A stretch of DNA of 64,000 bases, taken from positions 62,001 to 126,000 of the forward strand of contig JAEERW010000002.1 of NCBI GenBank assembly GCA_016286055.1. Reading direction: 5' to 3'. The notes under the pieces are model-generated. The model was not told where the DNA came from. It saw nothing but the letters and a program-made list of their open reading frames with translations, and ran no database searches. Below are positions 26,068-34,920 of this stretch, piece by piece (position 1 is the stretch's first letter; the number at the start of each line of letters is the position of its first letter). This DNA comes from Bacteroidales bacterium (GTDB taxonomy: Bacteria > Bacteroidota > Bacteroidia > Bacteroidales > UBA3824). Both the position numbers and the translations under genes were made by a program.

Positions 26068-26151
26068 AACCATGAAATCGTTTTTGCATCAAACAATCAC
26101 AAAAAAAAACATATTTTTTTATTTTATAACAATTTATTAAAAAATGGTTTG

Positions 26152-26159
26152 TACATTTG
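26152..26159 (+). promoter_or_regulatory. Promoter -7 element (TACATTTG)
   Basis: Exact TAnnTTTG match. It lies downstream of the first in-frame ATG (26144) of the glycosyltransferase, so translation must start at the ATG at 26180. Confidence 0.6.
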
Positions 26160-26179
26160 CACCAAATAGACAAACATCA

Positions 26180-27328
26180 ATGTTGGAAGAAATAGCATCC
26201 TTGTTTAAGGATATATATAGTTGGGAATTTTGGCTAATATGCTGCCTGATACTTGTTTGGATAGTGCAGATGTGCTACTACCTCGGTGTATTTGTCCGCA
26301 TCCGCCGCAAGCCTAAGGCAAAACAATACCTCAGCCCCGTGCCCGTTTCGGTGGTAATATGCGCCCGCAACGAAGCCGCCAACCTCCGCGAAAAACTGCC
26401 CGCAGTGCTTGAACAAGACTATCCCGACTTTGAGGTGATAGTGGTAAACGACAGCAGCACCGACGACAGTGCTCTCGTGCTCGCCGAACTCAAACAGAAA
26501 TATCCAAAACTATACGTTACCGAAGTGCCGTTCGACCGAAAATTTTCGCACGGCAAAAAACTCGCCCTCACCGTAGGCATCAAAGCCGCTAAAAATGAAT
26601 GGCTTCTGCTCACCGACGCCGACTGTAAGCCGGTGTCGAAATGGTGGATAAAAACAATGAGCCAGAATTTCTCCAATCAGAACGACATTGTGCTCGGATA
26701 CGGAGGATACGACCAACGCAAAGGATTTCTCAACCGCCTTATACGCTACGACACCGTGTTCATAGCAATGCAATACTACACCTACACCGATATTGGAATG
26801 CCCTATATGGGCGTGGGCAGAAATATGGCTTACCGCAAATCATTGTTTGAAAAAACACGCGGATTTTCGAGTCACAGTTACCTGATGTCGGGCGACGACG
26901 ATATTTTTGTGAACCAGAACGCCCAGAAAGGCAGAATTGTGTGCGAAACCAACTCGGCATCGTTTACCCTCTGCGAACCCAAGGAGAGTTTCAGCCAGTG
27001 GAACAAACAGAAACAGAGACATTTTTCGGCATCAGAACGGTACAAAACCAAACACAAGGTGGTTTTGGCAATGGAAACACTGTCGCGCACTTGCTTCTAT
27101 ATTGGTTGCATAGCGCTTTCTTTTTTCCATCCGCTGTATTTTATTACACCAATTTTGTTTTTTACAAGATATTTTGTATATTTATACGCGATTTCAAAAG
27201 CCTCTTCCAAGTTTAACACCAAGGGAGTAGCAGCCGCTGGAATACTTTTTGACATAATACTACCTTACATAAACGCATTACAACTAATTTTAGGAAAAAT
27301 TCGCAAGGACAGACTCACATGGAAATAG
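26180..27328 (+). CDS. Family 2 glycosyltransferase, membrane-bound
   Basis: A 382-residue protein. A membrane helix near residues 13-35 precedes a GT-A domain: VPVSVVICARNEAANL, then VIVVNDSSTDDS, then LLTDADCKP (the metal-binding DxD-like motif), then GVGRNMAYRKSLF, and QXXRW-like HFSASERYKTKH. Two or three C-terminal membrane helices follow (residues ~300-370). It probably builds a surface polysaccharide or lipid-linked sugar. It overlaps the start of the ECF sigma gene by 10 bases, forming an operon with it and rsmG. Confidence 0.88.
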   Translation: MLEEIASLFKDIYSWEFWLICCLILVWIVQMCYYLGVFVRIRRKPKAKQYLSPVPVSVVICARNEAANLREKLPAVLEQDYPDFEVIVVNDSSTDDSALVLAELKQKYPKLYVTEVPFDRKFSHGKKLALTVGIKAAKNEWLLLTDADCKPVSKWWIKTMSQNFSNQNDIVLGYGGYDQRKGFLNRLIRYDTVFIAMQYYTYTDIGMPYMGVGRNMAYRKSLFEKTRGFSSHSYLMSGDDDIFVNQNAQKGRIVCETNSASFTLCEPKESFSQWNKQKQRHFSASERYKTKHKVVLAMETLSRTCFYIGCIALSFFHPLYFITPILFFTRYFVYLYAISKASSKFNTKGVAAAGILFDIILPYINALQLILGKIRKDRLTWK

Positions 27329-27966
27329 AAAACGAAAACACAGGAAACAGTTCATTCTCGGAAAAAGCAAAAGCCGACTACAAACTCGTGCTCGAAGCGC
27401 GGGCGGGCAATCAGAAGGCATTTGCCGAACTGCTTGGAAAATACCGCGACTCGGTATACTATATGATAGTGAAGATGGTGCGCAACCCCGACGATGCCGA
27501 AGACCTCACAATTGAGTCGTTTGGCAAGGCGTTTAAGAACATCAAGTCGTATATGCCGTCAAACGCATTTAGCACATGGCTGTTCAAGATTGCATCAAAC
27601 AACACCATCGACTTTCTGCGTAGCAACAAAATGCAGAAAAACAACATATCTATCGACAAGCCGAGCCCAACAAGCGACCGTGAATCCACTTCGTGGGCAG
27701 AAAACACCCTCACCGCTCCCATCAAAGACCCCGAAGAGAGTATGATGAAAGAGCAGAAAGAAAAACTGATGCGCCAGGTGGTTAAGCAACTTCACGACGA
27801 TTACCGAATTATCACCGAAATGAGATATTTTGATGAAATGTCGTACACCGAAATTGCCGAAAAACTCGACCTCCCGCTCGGCACTGTAAAAGCACGACTT
27901 TTCCGCAGCCGCGAACTATTGCTCAGCATTGTTAAAGACATCAATCTCAACAAAGACCGCATTTAA
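27319..27966 (+). CDS. ECF-type RNA polymerase sigma factor
   Basis: A 215-residue sigma-70 family protein. Region 2 (about 40-105) includes FAELLGKYRDSVYYMIVKM, NPDDAEDLTIESFGKAF and FSTWLFKIASNNTIDFLRSN. Region 4 (about 150-210) includes YRIITEMRYFDEMSYTEIAEKL, then LPLGTVKARLFRSRELL, the helix-turn-helix for -35 recognition. The ~20-residue N-terminal extension before region 2 is acidic. No anti-sigma gene lies next to it; it overlaps the glycosyltransferase gene and is followed by rsmG one base later. Confidence 0.9.
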   Translation: MEIENENTGNSSFSEKAKADYKLVLEARAGNQKAFAELLGKYRDSVYYMIVKMVRNPDDAEDLTIESFGKAFKNIKSYMPSNAFSTWLFKIASNNTIDFLRSNKMQKNNISIDKPSPTSDRESTSWAENTLTAPIKDPEESMMKEQKEKLMRQVVKQLHDDYRIITEMRYFDEMSYTEIAEKLDLPLGTVKARLFRSRELLLSIVKDINLNKDRI

Positions 27967-27967
27967 G

Positions 27968-28585
27968 ATGGACAACGCCATAGTGCTAAAATATTTTCCT
28001 AACCTTACCGAAACGCAAAAAGAGCAATTTGCCGCACTTGGCACTCTATATCCCGAATGGAACGACAAAATAAATGTGATTTCGCGCAACGACATCGACA
28101 GCCTCTACACGCGACACATTCTACATTCGCTCGCCATAGCCAAATTTAACCTTATAGACCAAAGCCAAAATATCCTCGACGTGGGCACAGGCGGAGGTTT
28201 CCCCGGAATACCCCTTGCTATTATGTATCCCGAAAAACGCTTTACCCTTATTGATTCCATAGGCAAAAAAATTACTGTGGTTCAAGACGTTATAGAAAAA
28301 ACAGGTCTCACCAACGCCACAGCCATAAAACTCAACAGCAACGACCTCAAAGACAAGTTCGACACCATAGTGAGCCGCGCCGTAACAGCCTTCCCCAACT
28401 TCTTAAAACAGACCCGCAAGGCATTAGAAAAATCACCCACATCGTCAATCGTCTACCTCAAAGGCGGCGACTTTGACGAAGAAATCGCCCCCTTCCGCAA
28501 GCACATCACACTATACAACATTCCAGATGTGTTTGAAGAAGAGTTTTTTGAAACTAAGAAGGTGATAAGGTATAGGGTGAATTAA
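27968..28585 (+). CDS. rsmG: 16S rRNA (guanine-N7)-methyltransferase RsmG
   Basis: A 205-residue methyltransferase that modifies G527 of 16S rRNA. I start it at MDNAIVLKYFPNLTE, directly after the sigma-factor stop; a longer frame would overlap that gene. It contains the RsmG pattern WNDKINVISRNDIDSLYTRHILHSL and the SAM-binding loop ILDVGTGGGFPGIPLAI, followed by DTIVSRAVTAF. Length is normal. Third gene of the operon. Confidence 0.95.
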   Translation: MDNAIVLKYFPNLTETQKEQFAALGTLYPEWNDKINVISRNDIDSLYTRHILHSLAIAKFNLIDQSQNILDVGTGGGFPGIPLAIMYPEKRFTLIDSIGKKITVVQDVIEKTGLTNATAIKLNSNDLKDKFDTIVSRAVTAFPNFLKQTRKALEKSPTSSIVYLKGGDFDEEIAPFRKHITLYNIPDVFEEEFFETKKVIRYRVN

Positions 28586-28614
28586 TTGATACACAAATAT
28601 AATCCCAGAATCAA

Positions 28615-29058
28615 ATGATAAAACCAATACTTAAAGCAACACTGTTATTTATTGTTATAGCAACGCTATCAAGTTGTGATTACTTTGGTTCTTGGTATTT
28701 TGAAATACAAAATAATACCCAAGACACTGCCTATATATTTTACTCTGAACAACTTAGAGATTTAGAGGATATTTTACCTACATACGAGCACGGAGAAGAC
28801 TACGAGGTGGTTAGACTTGCACAATCAGATTCTATAATAATTATTGAACCAACAAATTTCATAAAAATAGAATATGGCGCTGGGATAGTCTACAAAGATT
28901 TCCCTGAAGATGATGATATGCCAGAATACTATGGAATTGAGCCTCTTTGGAACAGAATAAAATTCATTATTATTAAATCAGACACACTTGATAATTCTGT
29001 TTTCGCAAAAGATAATTGGGTACGTACCAATTGTATATATAGACTGGAATTAAAATAA
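28615..29058 (+). CDS. Hypothetical lipoprotein
   Basis: A 147-residue protein with a signal peptide ending in the lipobox LSSC (Cys21). After it comes a beta-rich, acidic body starting DYFGSWYFEIQNNTQDTAY. No family recognised. More AT-rich than rsmG. It lies between rsmG and the 32-bp periodic repeat. Confidence 0.65.
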   Translation: MIKPILKATLLFIVIATLSSCDYFGSWYFEIQNNTQDTAYIFYSEQLRDLEDILPTYEHGEDYEVVRLAQSDSIIIIEPTNFIKIEYGAGIVYKDFPEDDDMPEYYGIEPLWNRIKFIIIKSDTLDNSVFAKDNWVRTNCIYRLELK

Positions 29059-29066
29059 CAAAAAGC

Positions 29067-29146
29067 AATTTTGTCGATAAATCGGAGAGAATTATGGTAA
29101 TTTTGTCGATAAATATGGTGTTTTTTGGGTAATTTTGTCGATAAAT
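29067..29146. repeat. Three copies of AATTTTGTCGATAAAT at exactly 32-bp spacing
   Basis: Identical 16-bp units start at 29067, 29099 and 29131, each separated by a different 16-bp stretch. The second and third share GGT just before the unit. It fills the short gap between a plus-strand lipoprotein gene and a minus-strand regulator gene. Confidence 0.8.
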
Positions 29147-29167
29147 CAAAATGACAAAAGCCCTCCC

Positions 29168-30733
29168 CTACTTCCTCATCCCTTCAATCCTTGATTTCAT
29201 CGACCTAAAACTTGATTCTTCAATAGTCATTATCTGCATTATCTGTTCTTTGGTTTTAGGGATATGTTGGAGTATGAGAAACACCTTTTGACGGTCGGTG
29301 AGACGTATATAATCGGTTTCAAACGAATATACAAACAAAAAGTCGAGAGTTTGGTAATATTCAATAAAATATTGGTAATCGTCTTTGCTCCAACGTCCTA
29401 TTTTTTTGTCGGCAAGTATCTGACTAAAAAGTTCTTTGCCTCGCACATAAATATCCGAAAATTTGGACTCCAAGGCGCTCACCTTCTGCCGCAAAAATGA
29501 TATTTCATTTTGGTCGGTTTGCGTATTTGACTGTTGCAATTCACTGATTTTCTGATTGTAAGATTTGATAGTCTGTTGTGTTTCGGAAATCTTGCGAGCA
29601 CGCTCGGCAAGTTTCGACTTTTGATAGTACAATGCCGACACCAACACTGCCAACACTATAGCCGCTATCAAAATAATCATAAAAATCTTTTTCTCAAATG
29701 CAGATTTAAGTTTGAGGTTTTCGATTTCGCCCTCAAATTTGACTTGAATAGGTTTAATGTCGCTTTTTTCTAAACGGTTGATAACTGACCTTTGATTGTT
29801 GATATATTGCAAGGCATAATGGTATGCTGTTTCATAATCTCTTTTCCCGGCGTAAAACTCATATTTCCATTGGTTGATGTAGCCCTCAAATTCAATACCC
29901 CGATTCGATTCACTTGCCTTTGTAAAATATTCATTTGCAGTATTTAAGTCGCCGCGCATAAGATAAATTTTGCCCAAAAGCATAAAACCACGTTGCAACG
30001 AATCAATCGCCATTGCCTTTTTGAGATAGTTTTCGGCAGCGTAATTGTCTTCATCACAAATAATTGAGGCATAATGATAATAATAGAAAAACATATTCCA
30101 AGTTTTTACGGTGGCGTTTTCTGCAAAATCCAACGCCTTTTTGCCATAGTACTTTGCGCTGTCTAAACCAAGTTTATTAAGTTGATAACCAAAACATTTC
30201 CAACTATAATATTCCGCTTTATTGTAATCAGTTACGGCATATTTATTTAATTTTTCAATTACCTCGTCGTAAAAATCTGAATTTTGAGAATCAACATTTA
30301 GTGATGCCAACTGATTGTATATCAAAAATTTCAATTCGTCACAATCAATATTTTCGGCAAGTTTTTCGGCGGTTCGGGTTTCTATTATCGCTAAATCAAT
30401 ATAATTATAAATGTACAAATAAGTACCTTTTAACAAGTGTGCCCACGCCGATTTTTCATCATCGCTGTCAAAAAGGGTGATACATTTTTCAATTCCAGTG
30501 CTGTCGTCGTACCACTCCGAATCGGCTGCAGTCATTGCCCATCGCACAATGCAATACATTGCACTGTCAGCGGTTGTTTGGCGCGGTGCATTTTCGGCAA
30601 GCGTTTTAGCCGTATTAAAATCACCTTTTTTAATACACTCAAAAGCCGTTTGCAAATCTTGGTTTGTGTGCGGAGGTTTGCCGCAGGCTGCCAACAATAG
30701 CAAAAACAATATCAAGAGTTTAAAGAATTTCAT
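29168..30733 (-). CDS. TPR membrane regulator with C-terminal helix-turn-helix-like domain, lipoprotein-type signal
   Basis: A 521-residue protein. The start at 30733 gives a signal peptide ending LLLAAC; an in-frame start 20 codons upstream lies beyond the TATTTTTG promoter element and is unlikely. Residues ~20-335 are TPR-like repeats (FECIKKGDFNTAKTLAENA; FMLLGKIYLMRGDLNTANEY). A membrane helix lies at ~350-372 (IFMIILIAAIVLAVLVSALY), then a coiled coil, then a ~100-residue C-terminal domain ending FLILQHIPKTKEQIMQIM and SSFRSMKSRIEGMRK. The latter looks like a helix-turn-helix. A paralogue is at 33237-34688. It diverges from the barrel protein gene at 30941, which it may control. Confidence 0.75.
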   Translation of the reverse strand: MKFFKLLILFLLLLAACGKPPHTNQDLQTAFECIKKGDFNTAKTLAENAPRQTTADSAMYCIVRWAMTAADSEWYDDSTGIEKCITLFDSDDEKSAWAHLLKGTYLYIYNYIDLAIIETRTAEKLAENIDCDELKFLIYNQLASLNVDSQNSDFYDEVIEKLNKYAVTDYNKAEYYSWKCFGYQLNKLGLDSAKYYGKKALDFAENATVKTWNMFFYYYHYASIICDEDNYAAENYLKKAMAIDSLQRGFMLLGKIYLMRGDLNTANEYFTKASESNRGIEFEGYINQWKYEFYAGKRDYETAYHYALQYINNQRSVINRLEKSDIKPIQVKFEGEIENLKLKSAFEKKIFMIILIAAIVLAVLVSALYYQKSKLAERARKISETQQTIKSYNQKISELQQSNTQTDQNEISFLRQKVSALESKFSDIYVRGKELFSQILADKKIGRWSKDDYQYFIEYYQTLDFLFVYSFETDYIRLTDRQKVFLILQHIPKTKEQIMQIMTIEESSFRSMKSRIEGMRK

Positions 30734-30753
30734 TGTTCCATTTATTTCTGCCA

Positions 30754-30761
30754 CAAAAATA
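30754..30761 (-). promoter_or_regulatory. Promoter -7 element of the TPR regulator (TATTTTTG)
   Basis: Exact TAnnTTTG match on the complement, 21 bases upstream of the preferred start at 30733. Confidence 0.5.
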
Positions 30762-30803
30762 GGTCTTTTTTTCGGGTGGTGCAATAGAACCATGTGTTTT
30801 ATA

Positions 30804-30886
30804 GTTGCAAAATCAACCGTTGCAATATTGCAACATGGTAATTATCAGTTTGTTATTATTTCAATAATTGCAACGCCTATTGCAAT
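30804..30886. promoter_or_regulatory. Cluster of TTGCAA sites including a 16-bp perfect palindrome
   Basis: GTTGCAATATTGCAAC at 30819-30834 is a perfect palindrome. TTGCAA or its near match also occurs at 30805, 30868 and 30880, in the 207-bp gap between divergent genes. The last site ends 17 bases before the -7 element of the barrel protein gene. This is a likely operator region; the binding protein is unknown. Confidence 0.5.
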
Positions 30887-30902
30887 AGGGAAATGACCAC
30901 AG

Positions 30903-30910
30903 TAATTTTG
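30903..30910 (+). promoter_or_regulatory. Promoter -7 element of the barrel protein gene (TAATTTTG)
   Basis: Exact TAnnTTTG match, 30 bases upstream of the start at 30941. Confidence 0.6.
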
Positions 30911-30940
30911 CATCACAAAACTTTTTAAACCATTACCGAT

Positions 30941-33232
30941 ATGAAAAACTTTTTAATCACAATAATTTTGGTGGCAACATTTAACACCGCCGCTTTTGCC
31001 CAAACAATCACGGGCGGAGTTTTCAACGAAGACCTTTCGCCCGTTTCTTTTGCAAATATTGTTTTGATGTCGGCTGATTCAATTTTTATCGACGGCACAA
31101 TTACTGACCAAAACGGATTATTTTCGGTTGATAAAAATGAGAATGCAAAATATATAATTGTTTCGTGTCTTGGTTATGAGACTAAAACACTGAGTATCAA
31201 TACAAATTTAACAAAAATCATTTTAAAAAATGTAGATTTGGAGTTAGACGAAGTCAGCATAGTTGCCGAACGCAAAAAAATACAAATAAAAGGTGATGCG
31301 TTGGTAACCAATATCAGCGGTTCGCCTCTTGCAAAACTTTCTGATGTTCAGCATATTTTAAATATTGTTCCAGGTGTTGTTTCGCAAAACAAAAAAATAA
31401 TAGTATTTGGCAAAGGCGAACCGTTGATTTACATCAATAATCGTAAAATCAGAGACTTATCAGAAGTTTACCAACTATCGCCCGACAATATCAAAAATAT
31501 AGAGTTGATTACTAATCCCGGTGCAAAATACGATTCTGAGGTGAAGGCGGTGATCAAAATAAATACTCTAACGCCCACCGGCGAAGGCTTTTCTATTGAT
31601 AACAAATTGTCAGTGGGTTATCAATACAGACCATATTATACAGATAATCTGAAACTTAACTATCGGCATAAAAATCTCGATGTGTTTGCTTCCGTGGGAT
31701 ATTCCAAAAACAAACACAAAGAAAATGTCCATTCCACCGATGAAACTTTTTTAAGTTCATATTATAATATGTATACTGTGCTTGATGATTATTTTTATCG
31801 GAAACCGTTTTCTTCAAAAATCGGTACGAATTATAGTTTCAAATCGGGCAACTCATTGGGGTTTGAATATTCTAATAAACTGCATAATAATGATAGAGAA
31901 TCAAACACAATTACTAATTTACGTCAAGACGGAACTTTATCAGATAATCTTATTTCTAATGAAAATGGCAGCAAACAAACTGGTTATCATTCAATAAATA
32001 TTTATAATTCAGGTAGTTTGCTATCATTAGATTACGAAGTAGATTTTGATGCAATGCTCAATTTTTCGGATTATAATCATAAAATCAACGAAATTTCCGA
32101 TGCTGGTGAAACTATTGATTGGGACTGCAACGAAGAAGAAGATGCATCTTTATATGCTTTTAAAGCAGAACTTTATAAAGATATTTTAAATGGCGGGATA
32201 ACTATTGGCACCGAACATAGTTTTGTGGACCGCAAAGGTATCTGCGAATATTTACAAAAGCCCGACAATAATTCTGATTGTCGTGTAAAAGAAAATAATT
32301 CAGCCATTTACAGCGAGTTTCATCAAGATTTTGATAGTTGGAGTTTTACTCTCGGATTAAGATACGAAAATGTTAAAAGCGATTATTATGAATATGAAAT
32401 CAAGCGTGAAGAATGTTGCAAACACTATCATAATCTGTTTCCATCGGTTTCGTTTGATCTTAGTTTTGGAAAAGCAGACCTTTCGCTAAGTTACGATAGA
32501 AGTATACAACGACCTTATTACGAACAACTTAGCAATAATATCGGATTTATAAACCGATATTCATACGAAACAGGTAATCCTCTTTTGAAACCAACCTATT
32601 TTGATGATTTCTGTCTAAATGTAATATATAAAGATTTAACTTTTATGGCATATTTCTTTATAAATTATGATTACATCTACGACTCATATATCGATTACGG
32701 CAGCAATTCGCAAGTGTCGCTCATCAAACCGGATAATTACAACAAGTTCAATAGTTTCCAATTTTTGCTCAACTATAATCCTACATTTGGTTTTTATCGT
32801 CCAAATTTTACCGCCTCACTGTCCCGTCAGGATATGTCGATAATATTTTGTGGCGAAAAAAAGTCGTTAAACCATCCCTACGGTGATTTCCGTCTCGATA
32901 ATCTATTTGAACTCCCTTGGCAAACCACTATGAACATCGGTTTTAATTATTCAACTTCGGGCGATGACGAACTCGGATGGTTTGACGATAGTTTTACTTG
33001 CAACTTTGAAATATCTAAAACTCTGGGTAACTGGACTTTTTCGTTTTTGTGTGACGATGTATTCAAGACCGAAAATCACTATTTTAATATGTACGGCAAT
33101 ATTAGAAAATGCACTATTGAAAAACTATACGACACCAGAAAGGTCGAATTCTCAATACGTTATAAGATTAACTCATCTAAATCCAAATACCTCGGCACCG
33201 GCGCGGGCAACGACGAAAAAGAGAGAATGTAG
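30941..33232 (+). CDS. Outer-membrane beta-barrel protein with carboxypeptidase-regulatory-like domain (TonB-receptor-like)
   Basis: A 763-residue protein with a signal peptide (residues 1-20, AAFAQ). Residues ~22-105 form a CarboxypepD_reg-like beta-sandwich (ITGGVFNEDLSPVSFANIVL). Residues ~110-215 are a plug-like region (ISGSPLAKLSDVQHILNIVPGV; YINNRKIRDLSEVYQLSPDNIKNIELITNPGAKYDSE). The rest is a beta-barrel of the OMP_b-brl_3 type with alternating aromatic strands. Such proteins resemble TonB-dependent receptors but often lack a clear TonB box; substrate unknown. It diverges from the TPR regulator and ends 4 bases before the convergent second regulator. Confidence 0.85.
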   Translation: MKNFLITIILVATFNTAAFAQTITGGVFNEDLSPVSFANIVLMSADSIFIDGTITDQNGLFSVDKNENAKYIIVSCLGYETKTLSINTNLTKIILKNVDLELDEVSIVAERKKIQIKGDALVTNISGSPLAKLSDVQHILNIVPGVVSQNKKIIVFGKGEPLIYINNRKIRDLSEVYQLSPDNIKNIELITNPGAKYDSEVKAVIKINTLTPTGEGFSIDNKLSVGYQYRPYYTDNLKLNYRHKNLDVFASVGYSKNKHKENVHSTDETFLSSYYNMYTVLDDYFYRKPFSSKIGTNYSFKSGNSLGFEYSNKLHNNDRESNTITNLRQDGTLSDNLISNENGSKQTGYHSINIYNSGSLLSLDYEVDFDAMLNFSDYNHKINEISDAGETIDWDCNEEEDASLYAFKAELYKDILNGGITIGTEHSFVDRKGICEYLQKPDNNSDCRVKENNSAIYSEFHQDFDSWSFTLGLRYENVKSDYYEYEIKREECCKHYHNLFPSVSFDLSFGKADLSLSYDRSIQRPYYEQLSNNIGFINRYSYETGNPLLKPTYFDDFCLNVIYKDLTFMAYFFINYDYIYDSYIDYGSNSQVSLIKPDNYNKFNSFQFLLNYNPTFGFYRPNFTASLSRQDMSIIFCGEKKSLNHPYGDFRLDNLFELPWQTTMNIGFNYSTSGDDELGWFDDSFTCNFEISKTLGNWTFSFLCDDVFKTENHYFNMYGNIRKCTIEKLYDTRKVEFSIRYKINSSKSKYLGTGAGNDEKERM

Positions 33233-33236
33233 CCCC

Positions 33237-34688
33237 CTACCCCTTCCTCATCTTCTCAATCCTTGATTTCAGCGACCTGTATGCTTGGTCGGAGAAGCCC
33301 ATAATGTCCATCACTTCGGTTTTACTTTTGCCTAAATGGTGAAGTATCAAGAAGATGTTGGCGTTGACTGAGAGTTTTTGGTAGCCGTTGGTAACTTCGG
33401 TGCCAAAGGCGGGATTCTCGGCAAAATAATACGATGAAACTATCTCGCGCTCGTCTTTCGACCACTGAGAGATATTTTCGTTTTGGAGCAACCGTTCGTA
33501 TAGTTGAGCACCCAACGACACCGATTCGCGTTTAACCTTGGCACGGCGTATGAGCAACATCACCGCAAGTGCAGCCGTAAGCACAGCGCACACTATCAGC
33601 CATATTTTCAGACGGTTGATATCGCCTTTCAAAAGTTCTGCATCTGATTTCTGCTCTGCAAAAATACGGTTGAGGTTGTCCATCTGCGTGAGCATATTGC
33701 GCTCTTTTACTCGGTAAAGCGAATCTTTCTCTACCGAAACCCTGCGGTAAATCGACGAAGCCGACGCCAAATCGCCCGAACGTTCTAAAAATCCGGCATA
33801 TACCGACATAATATCTATATTAGATTCGTATGCATCGGGGCGTAAAGCCTTGGCGTAGCACTCTTTGGCTTTTGCAAGGTCGCCACGGTGAAGGTAAATT
33901 TTTGTAAGTCCTTTGAATGCGTCGGCGTTTTCGATAATGCCAACCGACTCTAAATAATACTGTTCGGCAATCGAAAAATTGTCCTTATTAAACATAGCGT
34001 CGCCAAACGATGCGTACACAGACGCCTTAGCACCCATATTATAACAGTCTATCAAATTGAGACACACCGACATATACTTTTGAACGCTGTCCGACATATT
34101 CATATCGTTGTAGCACATAGTGATATAGTTGGCGGGATAGGCAAGTCGGCTCTTTTCGTGCATTTTTTCGCCTGTATGGTATGCCTGCATAGCGTACGAG
34201 AGACATTCCTGCGTGTCGAAACATCCGGCGGCAATGGTGTATCCATTAGAATAAATGTTGTATTTGAGAATATCGTCGTCGAGATTTTTGGCAATTTCTT
34301 CCGCCATCTTATTGTAAATCATTGCCGAAGATAGGTCGTAAGAATAATTCACAAGAAAAATACTCTTATAACAGTAAGAATAAGCAAGCCGTTTGTTGTC
34401 GCCGGTCTGCTTAAAATAGGCAATTGGGAGGTCAAGTACCTCAGGATCTTGATATTCGTAGTTTCGGCAGTTGATTCGCGACGCCACATAATTATAATAT
34501 GCAAGTTCTTCTGTGGTGTCTTCGGGCATATCCAATTGGTAAAAAAACATAGCCGCAAGAGAGTCGCAATCGGCTGAAAGAAGCGAATCTGCCGTTTCGA
34601 GGCTCAAAAACATATCACTCTTCTTGTGGCAGCACGAAAACAACACTGCAACAAAGGTTAAAAATGTTATGTATAATTTACATCTCAC
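33237..34688 (-). CDS. TPR membrane regulator, paralogue of the gene at 29168
   Basis: A 483-residue protein. The signal-like N-terminus ends AVLFSCCHKK. TPR-like helices run over residues ~30-320 (YLHRGDLAKAKECYAKAL; YAGFLERSGDLASASSIYRRV). One membrane helix, LKIWLIVCAVLTAALAVMLL, lies near 357-377, and the ~100-residue C-terminal domain ends NIFLILHHLGKSKTEVMDIM and QAYRSLKSRIEKMRKG. The match to the paralogue at 29168 is clearest in this last domain. The topology, sensor outside and DNA-binding-like domain inside, suggests a one-component membrane regulator. It diverges from the DUF2807 genes. A TATATTTG promoter element lies 26 bases upstream. Confidence 0.75.
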   Translation of the reverse strand: MRCKLYITFLTFVAVLFSCCHKKSDMFLSLETADSLLSADCDSLAAMFFYQLDMPEDTTEELAYYNYVASRINCRNYEYQDPEVLDLPIAYFKQTGDNKRLAYSYCYKSIFLVNYSYDLSSAMIYNKMAEEIAKNLDDDILKYNIYSNGYTIAAGCFDTQECLSYAMQAYHTGEKMHEKSRLAYPANYITMCYNDMNMSDSVQKYMSVCLNLIDCYNMGAKASVYASFGDAMFNKDNFSIAEQYYLESVGIIENADAFKGLTKIYLHRGDLAKAKECYAKALRPDAYESNIDIMSVYAGFLERSGDLASASSIYRRVSVEKDSLYRVKERNMLTQMDNLNRIFAEQKSDAELLKGDINRLKIWLIVCAVLTAALAVMLLIRRAKVKRESVSLGAQLYERLLQNENISQWSKDEREIVSSYYFAENPAFGTEVTNGYQKLSVNANIFLILHHLGKSKTEVMDIMGFSDQAYRSLKSRIEKMRKG

Positions 34689-34713
34689 GCTATTTTTTTA
34701 TTTTTTTTCAATG

Positions 34714-34721
34714 CAAATATA
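34714..34721 (-). promoter_or_regulatory. Promoter -7 element of the second TPR regulator (TATATTTG)
   Basis: Exact TAnnTTTG match on the complement, 26 bases upstream of the start at 34688. Confidence 0.55.
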
Positions 34722-34920
34722 AGGTATTAGAATAAAAAAAACAAATTTTTAAGCAACTTTATTACAGAAAGTTAAAAGAGTGACACAAGTTTGACACACT
34801 GGTTTTACACCATTGCCACAGTCGTGAAACAGCGTTGCAACCGCAAAAATTTGCACATCGTTTTTTTCCGCCGTTAATTTGCATCAGAAAAACAAATCGA
34901 AAATTTTAAAATCGAGAAAA

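Noticed and set aside
29067-29146. CRISPR-like pattern of repeats and equal spacers
   Set aside because: Units are only 16 bp, spacers only 16 bp, there are three copies and no cas gene in the window.
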